A stretch of DNA of 49,704 nucleotides from a virus. The notes under the pieces are model-generated. The model was not told the origin of the DNA, searched no databases, and saw nothing but the letters and a program-made list of their open reading frames with translations. How positions within the stretch are numbered: the stretch's first letter is position 1; each line of letters begins with the position of its first letter. The translations under genes were made by a program, and so were the position numbers. Location: positions 1-49,704 of IMG/VR virus record IMGVR_UViG_3300034522_000097; one strand, 5' to 3'. Below are positions 30,038 to 40,064 of the stretch, piece after piece.

Positions 30038-33000
30038 ATGAGCACACAGAACCCCTTTGCAGATCCCAATTTTGGGCGCAGTGATGCACCGGTGAATGGG
30101 CAGCCTTCAGCCAGCAATCCGTTTGCAGACCCTGACTTTGGCAAGGCACCAGCCACCCCCAGGCGCTCGATCATGGCCGCCATCAACGACACCGTGATTG
30201 AAGGCGCCAACGCGGCAGCCGGCACTGCATCAGCGGTTGCTAACTTTGTGCGTCCTGGCAACGCTGCCTCCCAGTGGATCGACAAGAACATTGTCGAGGC
30301 TGGCGAAGCCGCGCAGTCCGATGTGGTCAAGGCCGAGAAAGCGCGCTACAGCCAGGAAATGCAGGACGCCGATGGAATGGGCGGCGAGGTCGGGGCCACC
30401 CTGGGCTACGTGGCGCGCAATCCGTTGCTGGCGGCGGCACAGGCTGCAGGCTCCTTTGCTGCCCCTGGCGTGGCCATCAAGGGAGCAACCACTGGGGCGC
30501 GTGCCCTGGGCCTGGGCACCAAGGGCACGACCCGGGCTGGATTGGCTGCTGGTGCTGGTGTCGGGGCGGCTGGCGCCGGCGGCGATGCCGCAGGCACGGC
30601 CTACGAACTGTCCCGGGATGGCGGGGCCACCGACGAGCAGGCCCTGGCAGCCGGCCGCAGTGCCAGTGTGCTGCCGGGCCTGATCGGCGCGGCTGGCGGC
30701 CTGGTGGGGGCGGAGCGGCTGGTGGCCGGTGCTGGTGGTTTCAAGGGCGGCCTGGTGGCCCGGGCCCTGAAGACTGGCGCCGTGGAGGGCGCCCAGGAGG
30801 CCCTGGAAGAAGGCGTGACCCAGTACGAGGGCCAGCGTGCGGCCGTTCCGTTCAATCCCGACTTGGACCCCATGAAGGGCGTGGCCGGAGCCGCCACCAT
30901 GGGTGCCGTGCTGGGCGGCATGACCGGTGCTGGTGCTTCGGTCCTGACACCTTCGCAGCACCTGGGCATCGATCGCGCCAACGGTCCTTTGTCGAGAGTG
31001 GCGGCTGACGCCGTAGACAGCGCCCCCGCCGCAGAGCCTGCGCCGGAGCAGCCGCAAGCACCGCTTCAACTGGCCTACAACCCCGACCCCATGATTGTGT
31101 TCCCCGATGGAACTACGGGCACCCGGGCTCAGCTGGACGCCTACATCGAGGGCTTGCCCGAAGACCAACGGATTGCCGCACGCGCCCGCCTGATGGGCAT
31201 GGCGCCGCAAGCGGCTGACTCGCACTTGCCGCCCGAAGGCTGGCAGGAACAGTACCAGGACCAGCCAGTGCGCGAGCTGCCACCGGTGGCCAACCCCTTG
31301 GGCGATATGCAGCAAGCCGTGCGCGAAGCCACCGACTACACGGACGCCAGCAAAGTGCAGGCCGTACGCGGCGAACTGGAAGATGCCTGGCTGGCGCTGA
31401 ACGTGGGGGAGGCCCAGCCGGTGGCCGCCGGACAGGCCAGCAACGAAGCCCAAGCCTCCCAGGATGCCGACCCTGCCGACCTGACCACAGAAACGAATGC
31501 CCGCCTGCGCGCCGGCCGTGTGGCCAGTGGCGTGCGCAATGCATTCGACGGCGGGGCACCCAACACCTTGCGCGTGATCCAGCACGTGAACCAGGGGCTG
31601 CGCACGATTGGTGAGCCGACGCTGACATCCCCAGAAATCGCCCGCATCCGCCGCCTGGCCGACGCCCGCACAGCGTTCGCAGGCCTGAACCAACGCGCTG
31701 ATCTGCCCGCGGATCCCCCACCGGCCGTCGATGCGAATGCCGACAACAGCGCCATGGAGGCGCTGATTCCAGAGCGCCCCGCGCTGCAGCCGGCCATGGA
31801 GCAGGGCACACCCGGTGGCGCTGCAGCCCCGGCGCAGCGCACACCAGCCGGCAATGCTGACATCGCAGGGGATCGTGTCGGTGGCGAGTGGGTGGCATTT
31901 GGCCCGAGCTCCGGCACCTTGGGTGTCCCACGTGCCCAGATGCCCCAGGTCGATGCCGCACACCGTGGCGCCCTGGTCAATTACCTCAAGGGCCAGGGCA
32001 TCGCCAGCGAGCAGGCCGAAGTGCCCGCTAACAGCCTGAAGCCGACCCAAGCGGAATTCTCGGAAGCCAAGGTGCGCAAGGCATCCAAGCGCACCGGCGG
32101 TGACCGCGCCATCTTGGTGTCGTCGGACGGCTACGTGGTGGACGGCCACCACCAGTGGCTGGCCAAGCGCCAGGACGGCCAGCCCGTGAAGGTCTTGCAG
32201 CTGCAGGCCCCCATTTCCCAACTGTTGCCCCTGGTGGGCGACTTCCCCAGCGCCCGCACCGCCGAAGGTGCGCAGGCCACTTCCCAAGGACAGCCAAGCA
32301 ATGGTCCCGTCACGCCTCTCAACGATGAATCGCAAGCAGCAGCGCCGGATGCGCCGCAAGTTCAAACGCCAGGGTCTGCAGTCCCCCAGCAAGAAGGGGT
32401 AGCCGATGCCACGCAAACCACTCAAGCCCAGCAGGTTGGCGCGCAGCCTCAAGCGCAAGCTGCAGCGGGAGCAGAAAGCCAAGGACAAGGCGCGTTGGCG
32501 CCAGCCCTGCCACAGGGGGTAGCGCAGACAGGCGGGATCCAGGAAATCAAGGCCCTGGCCCAGCAGTTCCGTGAGCGCAACCGTCAAAGCGGGGCGGACA
32601 CGGACCGCACCTTTGCCGCGGTGCTGGATGGTTTCGCACGGGATGTGGAGACCGGCAAGCGGACGCTGGAGAGCGTGCAGCCCGCATTGGCACGCTACAA
32701 GCAGCTCGCAGGCCAGGCGATCCCACCGCAGATTGCGGAGCAACCGACCGAGGCAGCACCAGCACCAGCGGCCGTGGTCGCCTCTCCGGATAACGCAGGC
32801 CCAGTGGGTGCACAGCCAGAGCAGGCCGGCGGCGACCAGGCTGCAGATGCTGCTCCCAGCCAAGATGGCAACCAGAGCCAATCCAGCCTGCCCGCTGCTA
32901 CCAAGACAGAAGCGGGTGGAGCACGACAGGTGAGCGCTTCGTCTGAAAAGACGACTGCTCAGCAAGCTCAGAAAGCCCAGACAGCTACTAAATCTGTAGC

Positions 33001-36000
33001 TCCTGCTGCCCGTATCGAGGACGTGGGCGAGAAAATCGGTGGCGCCCGCAAGGATGTGTGGTCCGGTTTCCGTGACGACATCGGCGCCGTGTCGGACGAT
33101 GCGATTGCCGAGCTGCCCCTGTCCAAGGTCTGGCCACAGCCGGATTACCAGAAGCTGATTGATGCCGGCCACGATGCCGGCACGGTGGCCATGGTGCGCT
33201 CGCTGCGCGATGCCATCCCTGCCAAGCCCCGCCAGAGCTTCAAGGTCCACCGCTGGGCAGCACAGGTCAAGGAGCTGCGCGCCTTTGCGCTGGAGATGCT
33301 GGACGGCCAGATGCCGCACCAGAAGCTGCGCACGGAACTGCTGAAGGCTGGTAGCCGGGATCTGCGCGGCATTGCAGGTCGGGCTGAGCTGTACGAGGCG
33401 GTGGGCCATGGCCAGAGCCTCGAGGGGATAACCTTCGGCGAGCACTTCTACACGCTCTACAAAGGCAAACCCAACGTCACGCTGTGGGCTGTGGAGCAGG
33501 CAGCCAAAAGCAGCAGCTTTGGCAACTGGCCCCGTGAGCTGGCCACCGGCGACACCAAGGAGCAGGCGCTGGAGGCGTTCAAGAAGCTGCATGCCAACCA
33601 GGCCAAGCAAGAAGCCAAGGCCAATGTTCCCAGCTTTGATATTTGGTCCACGCGCCGCACGGGTGAGATTCATGTGGGAAAGAAGATCGGCCGCAACTAC
33701 GCCGAGCTGGCCGGCCCGTTCAAGACCGTGCGAGAAGCCCGCGAGTACCGCGACCAGAACTTGGACGCGCTGACCACCAAGCTGGAGAAGTACAAAGAGG
33801 TTCCGGTGGAGCGCGCCGACACCAACCGGCCCCGCGTCGGCCAGGACATGCGCCAAGGCCTGGATGTGACCCCCGAGCAGTTCCGCGAGGCCTTCGGCTT
33901 CCGGGGCGTGGAGTTTGGCAACTGGGTGGAGCAGGGCCGCCGCCAGCAGGATCTCAACGATGCGTTCGACGCGCTCATGGACATGGCAGCAGTCTTGCAG
34001 CTGCCACCCAAGGCCATTTCCCTGAATGGCGAGCTGGGCCTGGCCTTTGGCGCCCGGGGATCTGGCGGCAAGAATCCGGCGGCTGCCCATTACGAGCGTG
34101 GCAAGGTGGTGATCAACCTGACCAAGAAGTCGGGCGCCGGTAGCCTGGGTCATGAGTGGTGGCATGCCGTGGACAACTACTTCTCGCGCATGCGCAGCAG
34201 TGCCAGTGGCTACATGACCGAGAGCAGCGACGTGAATGCCGCCGCCAAAGGGTACAAATACTTCCCGCGGGGGGAAGGGGTGCGCCCTGCCATGATCGAA
34301 GCGTTCGGCGCCGTGATGCGTTCCATCAATTCCACAGCCTTGCGCGCCCGCTCGGCCAAGCTGGATGAGCGCCGCACCAAGGACTATTGGTCCACGGACG
34401 TCGAACTGAGCGCCCGCGCCTTCGAGAGCTACCTGATCGCCAAGCTGGAAGACCAGAACGCCAGCAACGATTACCTGGCCAACGTGGTGGACGAGCAATT
34501 CTGGGAGGCACAGGCCGCTCTGGGCATGCGGCTGGAAGGCAGCTACCCCTATGCCAAGGCCGGCGAGGTGCCAGCCATCCGCGCCGCCTTCGACCATTTC
34601 TTCAACACGGTGGAAACCAAGGAGACGGACAAGGGCGTGGCCATGTTCAGCCGGACAGAGCGCCCGGCCGTCTCCAACACCACGGCCGTCCAAATGCGCC
34701 GCGCCATGGTGCAGCGCACGGTCGGCAGCTTGACCCAGGGCTGGGGCCAGAGCCCCCGCATCACTGTGGTCGACAGCATGAATGACCCGCGCGTGCCCGA
34801 GGCTGTGCGCGAGGCCGACCAGGCACAGCGCTCCCAGGGCGCCACCGGCGAGCCCGAAGGCTTCTGGTATCAGGGGCAGGTGTACCTGGTGGCCAGTGCG
34901 CTGCCCACTTCAGCGGATGCCACCCGGGTGCTGTATCACGAGGTGCTGGGCCACCATGGTCTGCGGGGGCGGTTTGGCGCCGAGCTGGACAAGGTGCTGG
35001 ATCAGGTCGCCAAGCTGCGCCCCAAGGACGTGGCCGCGAAGGCGTCAGAGTACGGCCTGGACATGGGCAATCCTGATCACGTGGCCTACGCCGCCGAGGA
35101 AGTGCTGGCCGAGCTGGCCCAGACCCGCACGGACCTGGGCTTTGTGCAGCGCGCGATTGCTGCGATCCGCAATTTCCTGCGCAGCCATGTGCCAGGCTTC
35201 AAGGCGCTGGAGCTGACGGATGCCGACATCGTGCAGGGTTACCTGCTGCCAGCGCGGGGATGGGTGGAGCGTAGCGGCCAGGTGGAGGGCCGCAGCAAGG
35301 CCCCCGGTACGACGGATTTTGAATCGATCAGCGATCAATTCGTGCCGTCCTACGCCCGAAGCGATACCGGGGAGGCACTGAGTGTCCGCCAAACTGACGA
35401 CGGCGGCACTAGCAAAAAGCAAAGCCCTGATGGGTCCGGGTCAACAGGGCTCCAATTGCCAAGCGAAAACCGCACCACTCAGGGCTTGCAAGTTCGAAAT
35501 GTAGCCACACAGGCCGATGCTGTCAATGACGCGCCCCCAGGGCAGGCCATGTTCAGCCGCTCCCAGCCAGCAGACGCCATCCGCTCCAGCATGGGCAGCC
35601 TGACGCCCGACCAGGAACGTGCCTACCTGGCCGTGGCCGGGTATGACAAAGTGCCCACGCTGCGCGAGCGATTCGATCAGCTGCGCGCCAACCTGGGCCT
35701 GCGCATGAAGCAGGCGCTGGTCGACCAGTTTGCCCCGATTGCGCAGCTGGACCAGAACGCCTACATGCTGGCGCGCATGTCCAAGGGCAGTGACGGCACG
35801 CTGGAGGCAGCGCTGCTGTACGGCCGCCCGTTCCTGCGCGATGGCGTGCCGGATGTGGACGTGAAGGACGGTGGCTTTGCCAAGGTGCTGGCCGGCCTGC
35901 AGGGTGAGCACGACCGCTTCCTGATGCACGTGGCCGCCCAGCGCGCAGAAAACCTCAAGGCCCAGGGCAAGGAGAACTTGTTCAGCGATCAGGACATCAC

Positions 36001-38074
36001 TAGCCTGAAGACGCTCAACGATGGGCTGATGCCGGACGGCAGCAGCCGCAAGCAGGCCTATGCCAAGGCCCTGGCCCAGCTCAACAGCTTCAACGACAGC
36101 GTGCTGCGCATGGCCAAGGAGTCCGGGCTGATTGATCAGGACGCCTACGACCTGATGCGCGACCAGCCCTATGTGCCGTTCTACCGCCTGATGGAGGAAG
36201 AGGGCGGCCTGCAGGGGCCCAGCTTCTCCAAGGGACTGACCAACCAGAAGGCCTGGAAGAAGCTCAAGGGCGGTACCGAGCAGCTCAATGCCGACTTGCT
36301 GCAGAACATGCTGCTCAACTGGGGCAATCTGTACGCCGCATCGGCCCGCAACCGCGCCGCGCTGGCCACCATGGATGCGGCCGACAAAATGGCCGTGGCC
36401 TACAAGGTGCCCAGCGACACCAAGGGCGCCGCCAAGGTGATGCGCGACGGGGTGACCGAGCACTGGATGGTGGAGGATCCCTATCTGCTGGAGGCGATCA
36501 GCGCGCTCAACTACCAGGCCAGCCCCCTGATGAAGCCGCTGGCCAAGGCCAAGCAGTGGCTGACCCTGGGCGTGACGGTGAACCCCACCTTCAAGGTGCG
36601 CAACCTGATCCGTGATGTAGTGTCCTCGATGGCCATGGCGGATCTGAGCTACAACCCGGCGGCCAACGTCGCCAAGGGCTGGAAGCTGACGGCGCGCGAT
36701 TCGCAGGTCTATGCCTCGATGCTGGCATCCGGCGGCGTGATCAAGTTCGGCACCCAAGAGCAAACCGACCGCGCCCGCAAGCAGGTGGCCAAGCTGTCCG
36801 GCGTGATGCTGGACCAGAACGGTGCCCAGAAGTTGTGGTCGCAGGTCAAGGCGCTGTACGCGGTCTATGACGAATTTGGTGACCGCACCGAAAACATCAA
36901 CCGCGCGGCCCTCTATGACCGGCTGATCGCCAAGGGCCACAACCATGCTGAAGCCAGTTTCATGGCGCGAGACCTGATGGACTTCTCCATGGGCGGTAGT
37001 GCGCCCGTGGTTCGCTTCCTGACGCAATCGGTGCCATTTCTCAATGCCCGCCTGCAGGGGCTCTACAAGCTCGGACGCTCCGCCAAGGAAGACCCCCGCC
37101 GCTTTGCCACGGTGGCCATGGCGGTGAGCATGGCATCGCTGGGGCTGCTGGCGGCCTATGCGGACGACGAGGACTGGAAGCGCCGCGAGGACTGGGACCG
37201 CGACAGCTACTGGTGGTTCAAGATCGGTGAAACCGCTTATCGGATACCCAAGCCGTTCGAGGTGGGCGCCATCGGCACGCTGGCCGAGCGCACGGCCGAG
37301 GCGATGTTCAGCGAGGAGATGGACAGCAAGCGGTTCATGGAACGCATCAGCCACATGGTCAGCCAGACCTTTGCGTTTGATCCAGTGCCCCAGGCGTTCA
37401 AGCCGCTGCTGGACATTTACGCCAACAAGGACAGCTTCACCGGCCGCGCGATCGAAAGCCTGGCCGACCAGCGGCTTCGCCCGGAGGACCGTTACAACGA
37501 GCGCACCTCGGAAGTGGCGCGTTTCCTGGGCCAGGTGGGCTTGCCAGATCCGGCCCGGCTGATGAAGGGCGAGTATGCGGGGCTGAGCCCCAAGCAGATC
37601 GACCACCTGATGCGTGGCTACTTCTCATGGATGGCCACAGCATCCACGGTGGCCAGCGACATGCTGCTGCGCAACACCGTGGTGGATCGCGGCGAAAGCC
37701 CGGCAATGCGCCTGAAGGACGTGTTCCTGGTGGGCAACTTTGCCGAGGGCCTGCCAACGGGCAGCAGCCGCTATGTCTCCGCCATGTACGAGCAGTCCAA
37801 GTCGGTGGAGCAGGCCTATGCGGCGTACCGCGATGCGCTGGCCTCCGGCGACCACACCAAGGCAAACGAGATCATGGACAGCAGTGGAGAGCTGATCCGC
37901 AGCCGCGGGGCCGTGAACACGGCCACCAAGCTGCTGGCGCAGCTCAACAGCCAGGCCAAGCGGGTGCAGGCTGACCCGGACATGAGTTCGGACGATAAGC
38001 GCGAGCGTTTGACGCGGATTGAGCAGCGCCGGCATGAGATCGCCAAGCGCGTGATGGGCAGCTCGGTTACTTGA
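30038..38074 (+). CDS. Giant polyvalent virion protein (2678 residues)
   Basis: One chain with several enzyme-like parts. Two NPFADPxFG repeats start at residues 5 and 27. A Gly/Ala-rich hydrophobic region spans about 110-310. A ParB-like segment (SSDGYVVDGHHQWLAK) lies near 694. An LPD5-like segment (FDIWSTRRTGEIHVGKKIG) lies near 1205. A zincin motif HEWWH at 1372-1376 lies in an LPD1-like domain. A second metal-site-like segment HEVLGHHG begins at 1634. An LPD38-like segment (DLMDFSMGGSAPVVRFL) lies near 2311, followed by a membrane-like helix. Related phages carry a similar giant protein that is probably ejected with the DNA to modify the envelope or cytoplasm. It has its own terminator and late motif. 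Confidence 0.85.
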   Translation: MSTQNPFADPNFGRSDAPVNGQPSASNPFADPDFGKAPATPRRSIMAAINDTVIEGANAAAGTASAVANFVRPGNAASQWIDKNIVEAGEAAQSDVVKAEKARYSQEMQDADGMGGEVGATLGYVARNPLLAAAQAAGSFAAPGVAIKGATTGARALGLGTKGTTRAGLAAGAGVGAAGAGGDAAGTAYELSRDGGATDEQALAAGRSASVLPGLIGAAGGLVGAERLVAGAGGFKGGLVARALKTGAVEGAQEALEEGVTQYEGQRAAVPFNPDLDPMKGVAGAATMGAVLGGMTGAGASVLTPSQHLGIDRANGPLSRVAADAVDSAPAAEPAPEQPQAPLQLAYNPDPMIVFPDGTTGTRAQLDAYIEGLPEDQRIAARARLMGMAPQAADSHLPPEGWQEQYQDQPVRELPPVANPLGDMQQAVREATDYTDASKVQAVRGELEDAWLALNVGEAQPVAAGQASNEAQASQDADPADLTTETNARLRAGRVASGVRNAFDGGAPNTLRVIQHVNQGLRTIGEPTLTSPEIARIRRLADARTAFAGLNQRADLPADPPPAVDANADNSAMEALIPERPALQPAMEQGTPGGAAAPAQRTPAGNADIAGDRVGGEWVAFGPSSGTLGVPRAQMPQVDAAHRGALVNYLKGQGIASEQAEVPANSLKPTQAEFSEAKVRKASKRTGGDRAILVSSDGYVVDGHHQWLAKRQDGQPVKVLQLQAPISQLLPLVGDFPSARTAEGAQATSQGQPSNGPVTPLNDESQAAAPDAPQVQTPGSAVPQQEGVADATQTTQAQQVGAQPQAQAAAGAESQGQGALAPALPQGVAQTGGIQEIKALAQQFRERNRQSGADTDRTFAAVLDGFARDVETGKRTLESVQPALARYKQLAGQAIPPQIAEQPTEAAPAPAAVVASPDNAGPVGAQPEQAGGDQAADAAPSQDGNQSQSSLPAATKTEAGGARQVSASSEKTTAQQAQKAQTATKSVAPAARIEDVGEKIGGARKDVWSGFRDDIGAVSDDAIAELPLSKVWPQPDYQKLIDAGHDAGTVAMVRSLRDAIPAKPRQSFKVHRWAAQVKELRAFALEMLDGQMPHQKLRTELLKAGSRDLRGIAGRAELYEAVGHGQSLEGITFGEHFYTLYKGKPNVTLWAVEQAAKSSSFGNWPRELATGDTKEQALEAFKKLHANQAKQEAKANVPSFDIWSTRRTGEIHVGKKIGRNYAELAGPFKTVREAREYRDQNLDALTTKLEKYKEVPVERADTNRPRVGQDMRQGLDVTPEQFREAFGFRGVEFGNWVEQGRRQQDLNDAFDALMDMAAVLQLPPKAISLNGELGLAFGARGSGGKNPAAAHYERGKVVINLTKKSGAGSLGHEWWHAVDNYFSRMRSSASGYMTESSDVNAAAKGYKYFPRGEGVRPAMIEAFGAVMRSINSTALRARSAKLDERRTKDYWSTDVELSARAFESYLIAKLEDQNASNDYLANVVDEQFWEAQAALGMRLEGSYPYAKAGEVPAIRAAFDHFFNTVETKETDKGVAMFSRTERPAVSNTTAVQMRRAMVQRTVGSLTQGWGQSPRITVVDSMNDPRVPEAVREADQAQRSQGATGEPEGFWYQGQVYLVASALPTSADATRVLYHEVLGHHGLRGRFGAELDKVLDQVAKLRPKDVAAKASEYGLDMGNPDHVAYAAEEVLAELAQTRTDLGFVQRAIAAIRNFLRSHVPGFKALELTDADIVQGYLLPARGWVERSGQVEGRSKAPGTTDFESISDQFVPSYARSDTGEALSVRQTDDGGTSKKQSPDGSGSTGLQLPSENRTTQGLQVRNVATQADAVNDAPPGQAMFSRSQPADAIRSSMGSLTPDQERAYLAVAGYDKVPTLRERFDQLRANLGLRMKQALVDQFAPIAQLDQNAYMLARMSKGSDGTLEAALLYGRPFLRDGVPDVDVKDGGFAKVLAGLQGEHDRFLMHVAAQRAENLKAQGKENLFSDQDITSLKTLNDGLMPDGSSRKQAYAKALAQLNSFNDSVLRMAKESGLIDQDAYDLMRDQPYVPFYRLMEEEGGLQGPSFSKGLTNQKAWKKLKGGTEQLNADLLQNMLLNWGNLYAASARNRAALATMDAADKMAVAYKVPSDTKGAAKVMRDGVTEHWMVEDPYLLEAISALNYQASPLMKPLAKAKQWLTLGVTVNPTFKVRNLIRDVVSSMAMADLSYNPAANVAKGWKLTARDSQVYASMLASGGVIKFGTQEQTDRARKQVAKLSGVMLDQNGAQKLWSQVKALYAVYDEFGDRTENINRAALYDRLIAKGHNHAEASFMARDLMDFSMGGSAPVVRFLTQSVPFLNARLQGLYKLGRSAKEDPRRFATVAMAVSMASLGLLAAYADDEDWKRREDWDRDSYWWFKIGETAYRIPKPFEVGAIGTLAERTAEAMFSEEMDSKRFMERISHMVSQTFAFDPVPQAFKPLLDIYANKDSFTGRAIESLADQRLRPEDRYNERTSEVARFLGQVGLPDPARLMKGEYAGLSPKQIDHLMRGYFSWMATASTVASDMLLRNTVVDRGESPAMRLKDVFLVGNFAEGLPTGSSRYVSAMYEQSKSVEQAYAAYRDALASGDHTKANEIMDSSGELIRSRGAVNTATKLLAQLNSQAKRVQADPDMSSDDKRERLTRIEQRRHEIAKRVMGSSVT

Positions 38075-38366
38075 GCTTTTCCCAGCAAAAGGCAAGGAAG
38101 CTGGCCAGGAACACCAGACTGGCCAGCGCCAACGCCCACTTGAAGGTGATGATCAGCCAGCCCACAAACAAACACGCGCCAAGGCAGCCCCAGCCTTTGG
38201 CGCGTGATTGCTTAAAGCCATCCTTGACGATGACGTACACAAGGAAGGCATAGAAAAACAGAATCATTCCCAGGCCATCCCCTTGGCCGTATTCCATGTC
38301 GGCTTGCCAGTTTGCGAGCGCGGCAGCAGGGAACAAGGCAATGGAGAGGGCGGTTTGCTTGAGCAT
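38067..38366 (-). CDS. Small multi-pass membrane protein (cargo gene)
   Basis: A 99-residue protein. The N-terminus looks like a signal peptide with cleavage after AALA (residue 18 or so), followed by three hydrophobic segments (LGMILFFYAFLVYVIV, LGACLFVGWLIITF and LASLVFLASFLAF). It overlaps the end of the giant gene by 8 nt on the opposite strand. It diverges from the ATPase gene, sharing a 237-nt intergenic region. Superinfection exclusion or a partner of the ATPase are possible; neither is shown. No ribosome site is seen. Confidence 0.65.
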   Translation of the reverse strand: MLKQTALSIALFPAAALANWQADMEYGQGDGLGMILFFYAFLVYVIVKDGFKQSRAKGWGCLGACLFVGWLIITFKWALALASLVFLASFLAFCWEKLK

Positions 38367-38439
38367 GCCGGATTATGTGGGCGGGCACTCGCGCAGGGCA
38401 TTCCGTCCATCCTCCTGAGACCTCGGAAAATGTGCAATC

Positions 38440-38475
38440 CAGTTTTGCATATGAAATGGGTCCCATAGGATGTGC
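38440..38475 (+). promoter_or_regulatory. Possible promoter and operator of the ATPase gene
   Basis: TTTGCA (38444-38449) and TAGGAT (38466-38471) are 16 nt apart. The odd-centred palindrome ATGGGTCCCAT (38456-38466) fills the spacer and could be an operator. Confidence 0.4.
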
Positions 38476-38603
38476 TGGCCTGTGCTTCGTCATACCAAAT
38501 CTCTCTGTTTATTGTTGTCGTCTAGTCGTTCTGTTGCATGGTCGTTTTTAGTGGCGGCTGTTCCGTGCGACACTCCCGGTGTCCTTTCTCTATCTAGGCA
38601 GCT

Positions 38604-39902
38604 ATGCAGAACCAACCTGACGGGCAATCGCTAAAGCATGTAGCCGACGTTTTCGGCATGTCTAACGTCATCCTTCCGGATTCATATGTAGATCGGGGGG
38701 CATTGGACGCTGCTATGGGGCGCTTGCTGAAGCGTCGCGTGCATGTGGCAATTCGTGGTGCTTCTAAATCAGGAAAATCATGGTTGCGTCAAAAACTGAT
38801 TCCTGAGGCGCTTACTGTGCAATGCCGTCTTGGATATGAAGTAGTAGATGTTTATCGCGATGCCCTTTCTCAACTTGATATTAAATTCGTTGTGGAAGAG
38901 GCATCTAAAGGAAGCTTCAAAGGTGTAGTTGAAGCAACAGGAACTGTCGGCAGTGAACTGATGTTGAAAATCGGAGGGAAACTGGGGGCAGAATTAAACT
39001 CTGAAGAATCAAAGAAACTCATAGGGGTCGGAAAAGATATTAACGACATTCGTTTTATCGCTCAACTCTTGATGGCATCAGGTAGACGCTTGGTCATAGA
39101 GGACGTGCATTACATGTCAACTGAATCAAGAGAGGATCTTGCGTTTGATCTTAAAGCTCTTTGGGACTACGGCTGTTTTGTAGTATTGGTCGGTGTTTGG
39201 GGTGATGCAAATATGTTCATCCATTTAAATACTGATCTTGCAGGGCGAGTAGAAGAGTTGACAATTGATTGGCAGCCTGATGATCTTCGTAAGATTATGG
39301 AGAAAGGTGGAAGTGCGCTTGGGCTTGATTTCTCTCGTGCACTTCAAAATCAAATCATTATTGACTCATTCGGAAACGCTGGACTTTTGCAGCGCCTTGT
39401 GCTTCGAACCTTAGAAGAAGCGGAAATTGAGCATGAAGTACATCCTGCAGTCGTTTTTGATCGACAGGATTGCTACACCACAGCGGCGATGGCTGTTGCC
39501 GACCAGCTCAACGGTGTTTATCAAAGGTTTTCGGAACGTGTTGCATCGGGAATACGTACCAGAAACGATGCAACTGGTATTTATGCACACACTTTGGCAG
39601 TGATAATTGAAGAGTCATCAGACGCTGACCATATGAGCGGTATTCCTGCTGATCATATTTACCAGAAAGCCGTTAAACGACAGCATCGTATTCAGAAATC
39701 TAACCTAAAAGCGATTCTTCGAAAAATTGATGGACTTCAGTGTGACGAGCACGGGCGTGGTTTGGTAGTGACTTATGAGAATAACGATGAAAAAGTACTG
39801 AATGTTGATCGGCAACTTCTTTTTTATCGTAAATATGTTACAGTGAAATGGCCTTGGGAAGAATTGATCGCTGAATCTGATGCCGCTCATTCAAAGGGTT
39901 GA
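38604..39902 (+). CDS. P-loop ATPase of unknown function (cargo gene)
   Basis: A 432-residue protein. Walker A is GASKSGKS at residues 52-59, Walker B is RLVIEDVH near 162-169 (E166, D167), and a sensor-like strand FVVLVGVWGD lies near 192-201. This fits an AAA/STAND-type NTPase. A Gly-rich insert (about 102-130) follows the first strand. The C-terminal 200 residues are helical, ending in a possible winged helix. Clearly lower GC, an isolated position between the giant gene and tail genes, and a private terminator mark it as acquired cargo. No family was recognised. A defence or lysogenic-conversion role is inference. The ribosome site is weak (TAGGCAG). Confidence 0.82.
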   Translation: MQNQPDGQSLKHVADVFGMSNVILPDSYVDRGALDAAMGRLLKRRVHVAIRGASKSGKSWLRQKLIPEALTVQCRLGYEVVDVYRDALSQLDIKFVVEEASKGSFKGVVEATGTVGSELMLKIGGKLGAELNSEESKKLIGVGKDINDIRFIAQLLMASGRRLVIEDVHYMSTESREDLAFDLKALWDYGCFVVLVGVWGDANMFIHLNTDLAGRVEELTIDWQPDDLRKIMEKGGSALGLDFSRALQNQIIIDSFGNAGLLQRLVLRTLEEAEIEHEVHPAVVFDRQDCYTTAAMAVADQLNGVYQRFSERVASGIRTRNDATGIYAHTLAVIIEESSDADHMSGIPADHIYQKAVKRQHRIQKSNLKAILRKIDGLQCDEHGRGLVVTYENNDEKVLNVDRQLLFYRKYVTVKWPWEELIAESDAAHSKG

Positions 39903-40010
39903 GTTTATATAAATTTATAAATATATATTTTGTTTATTCCATCATTTAAAAAATCAGTGAATTATTCAATAAAAGCTACTTAGCTTAAAAATTAAAAAAA
40001 ATTGCTTTTT

Positions 40011-40049
40011 AAGCCTCAACTGTGAATGCAGTTGGGGCTTCTTTGTTTC
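40011..40049 (+). terminator. Terminator of the ATPase gene
   Basis: Twelve paired positions (40011-40022 and 40029-40040, one G-U) followed by CTTTGTTT. The 110 nt between the stop and the stem are very AT-rich. Confidence 0.85.
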
Positions 40050-40050
40050 A

Positions 40051-40064
40051 CCCCGGCTAGGGAT
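40051..40064 (+). promoter_or_regulatory. Late-region motif, copy D
   Basis: CCCCGGCTAGGGAT immediately after the ATPase terminator and 55 nt before the first tail-region ATG. Confidence 0.6.

Noticed and set aside
30230-34693. A 1487-residue minus-strand open frame
   Set aside because: It lies wholly opposite the giant virion gene, whose domains and codon use are convincing. Long antisense frames are expected at this GC content.
35441-37606. A 721-residue minus-strand open frame
   Set aside because: It is His/Gln/Leu/Gly-rich in the manner of antisense translation and has no independent ribosome site or domain.
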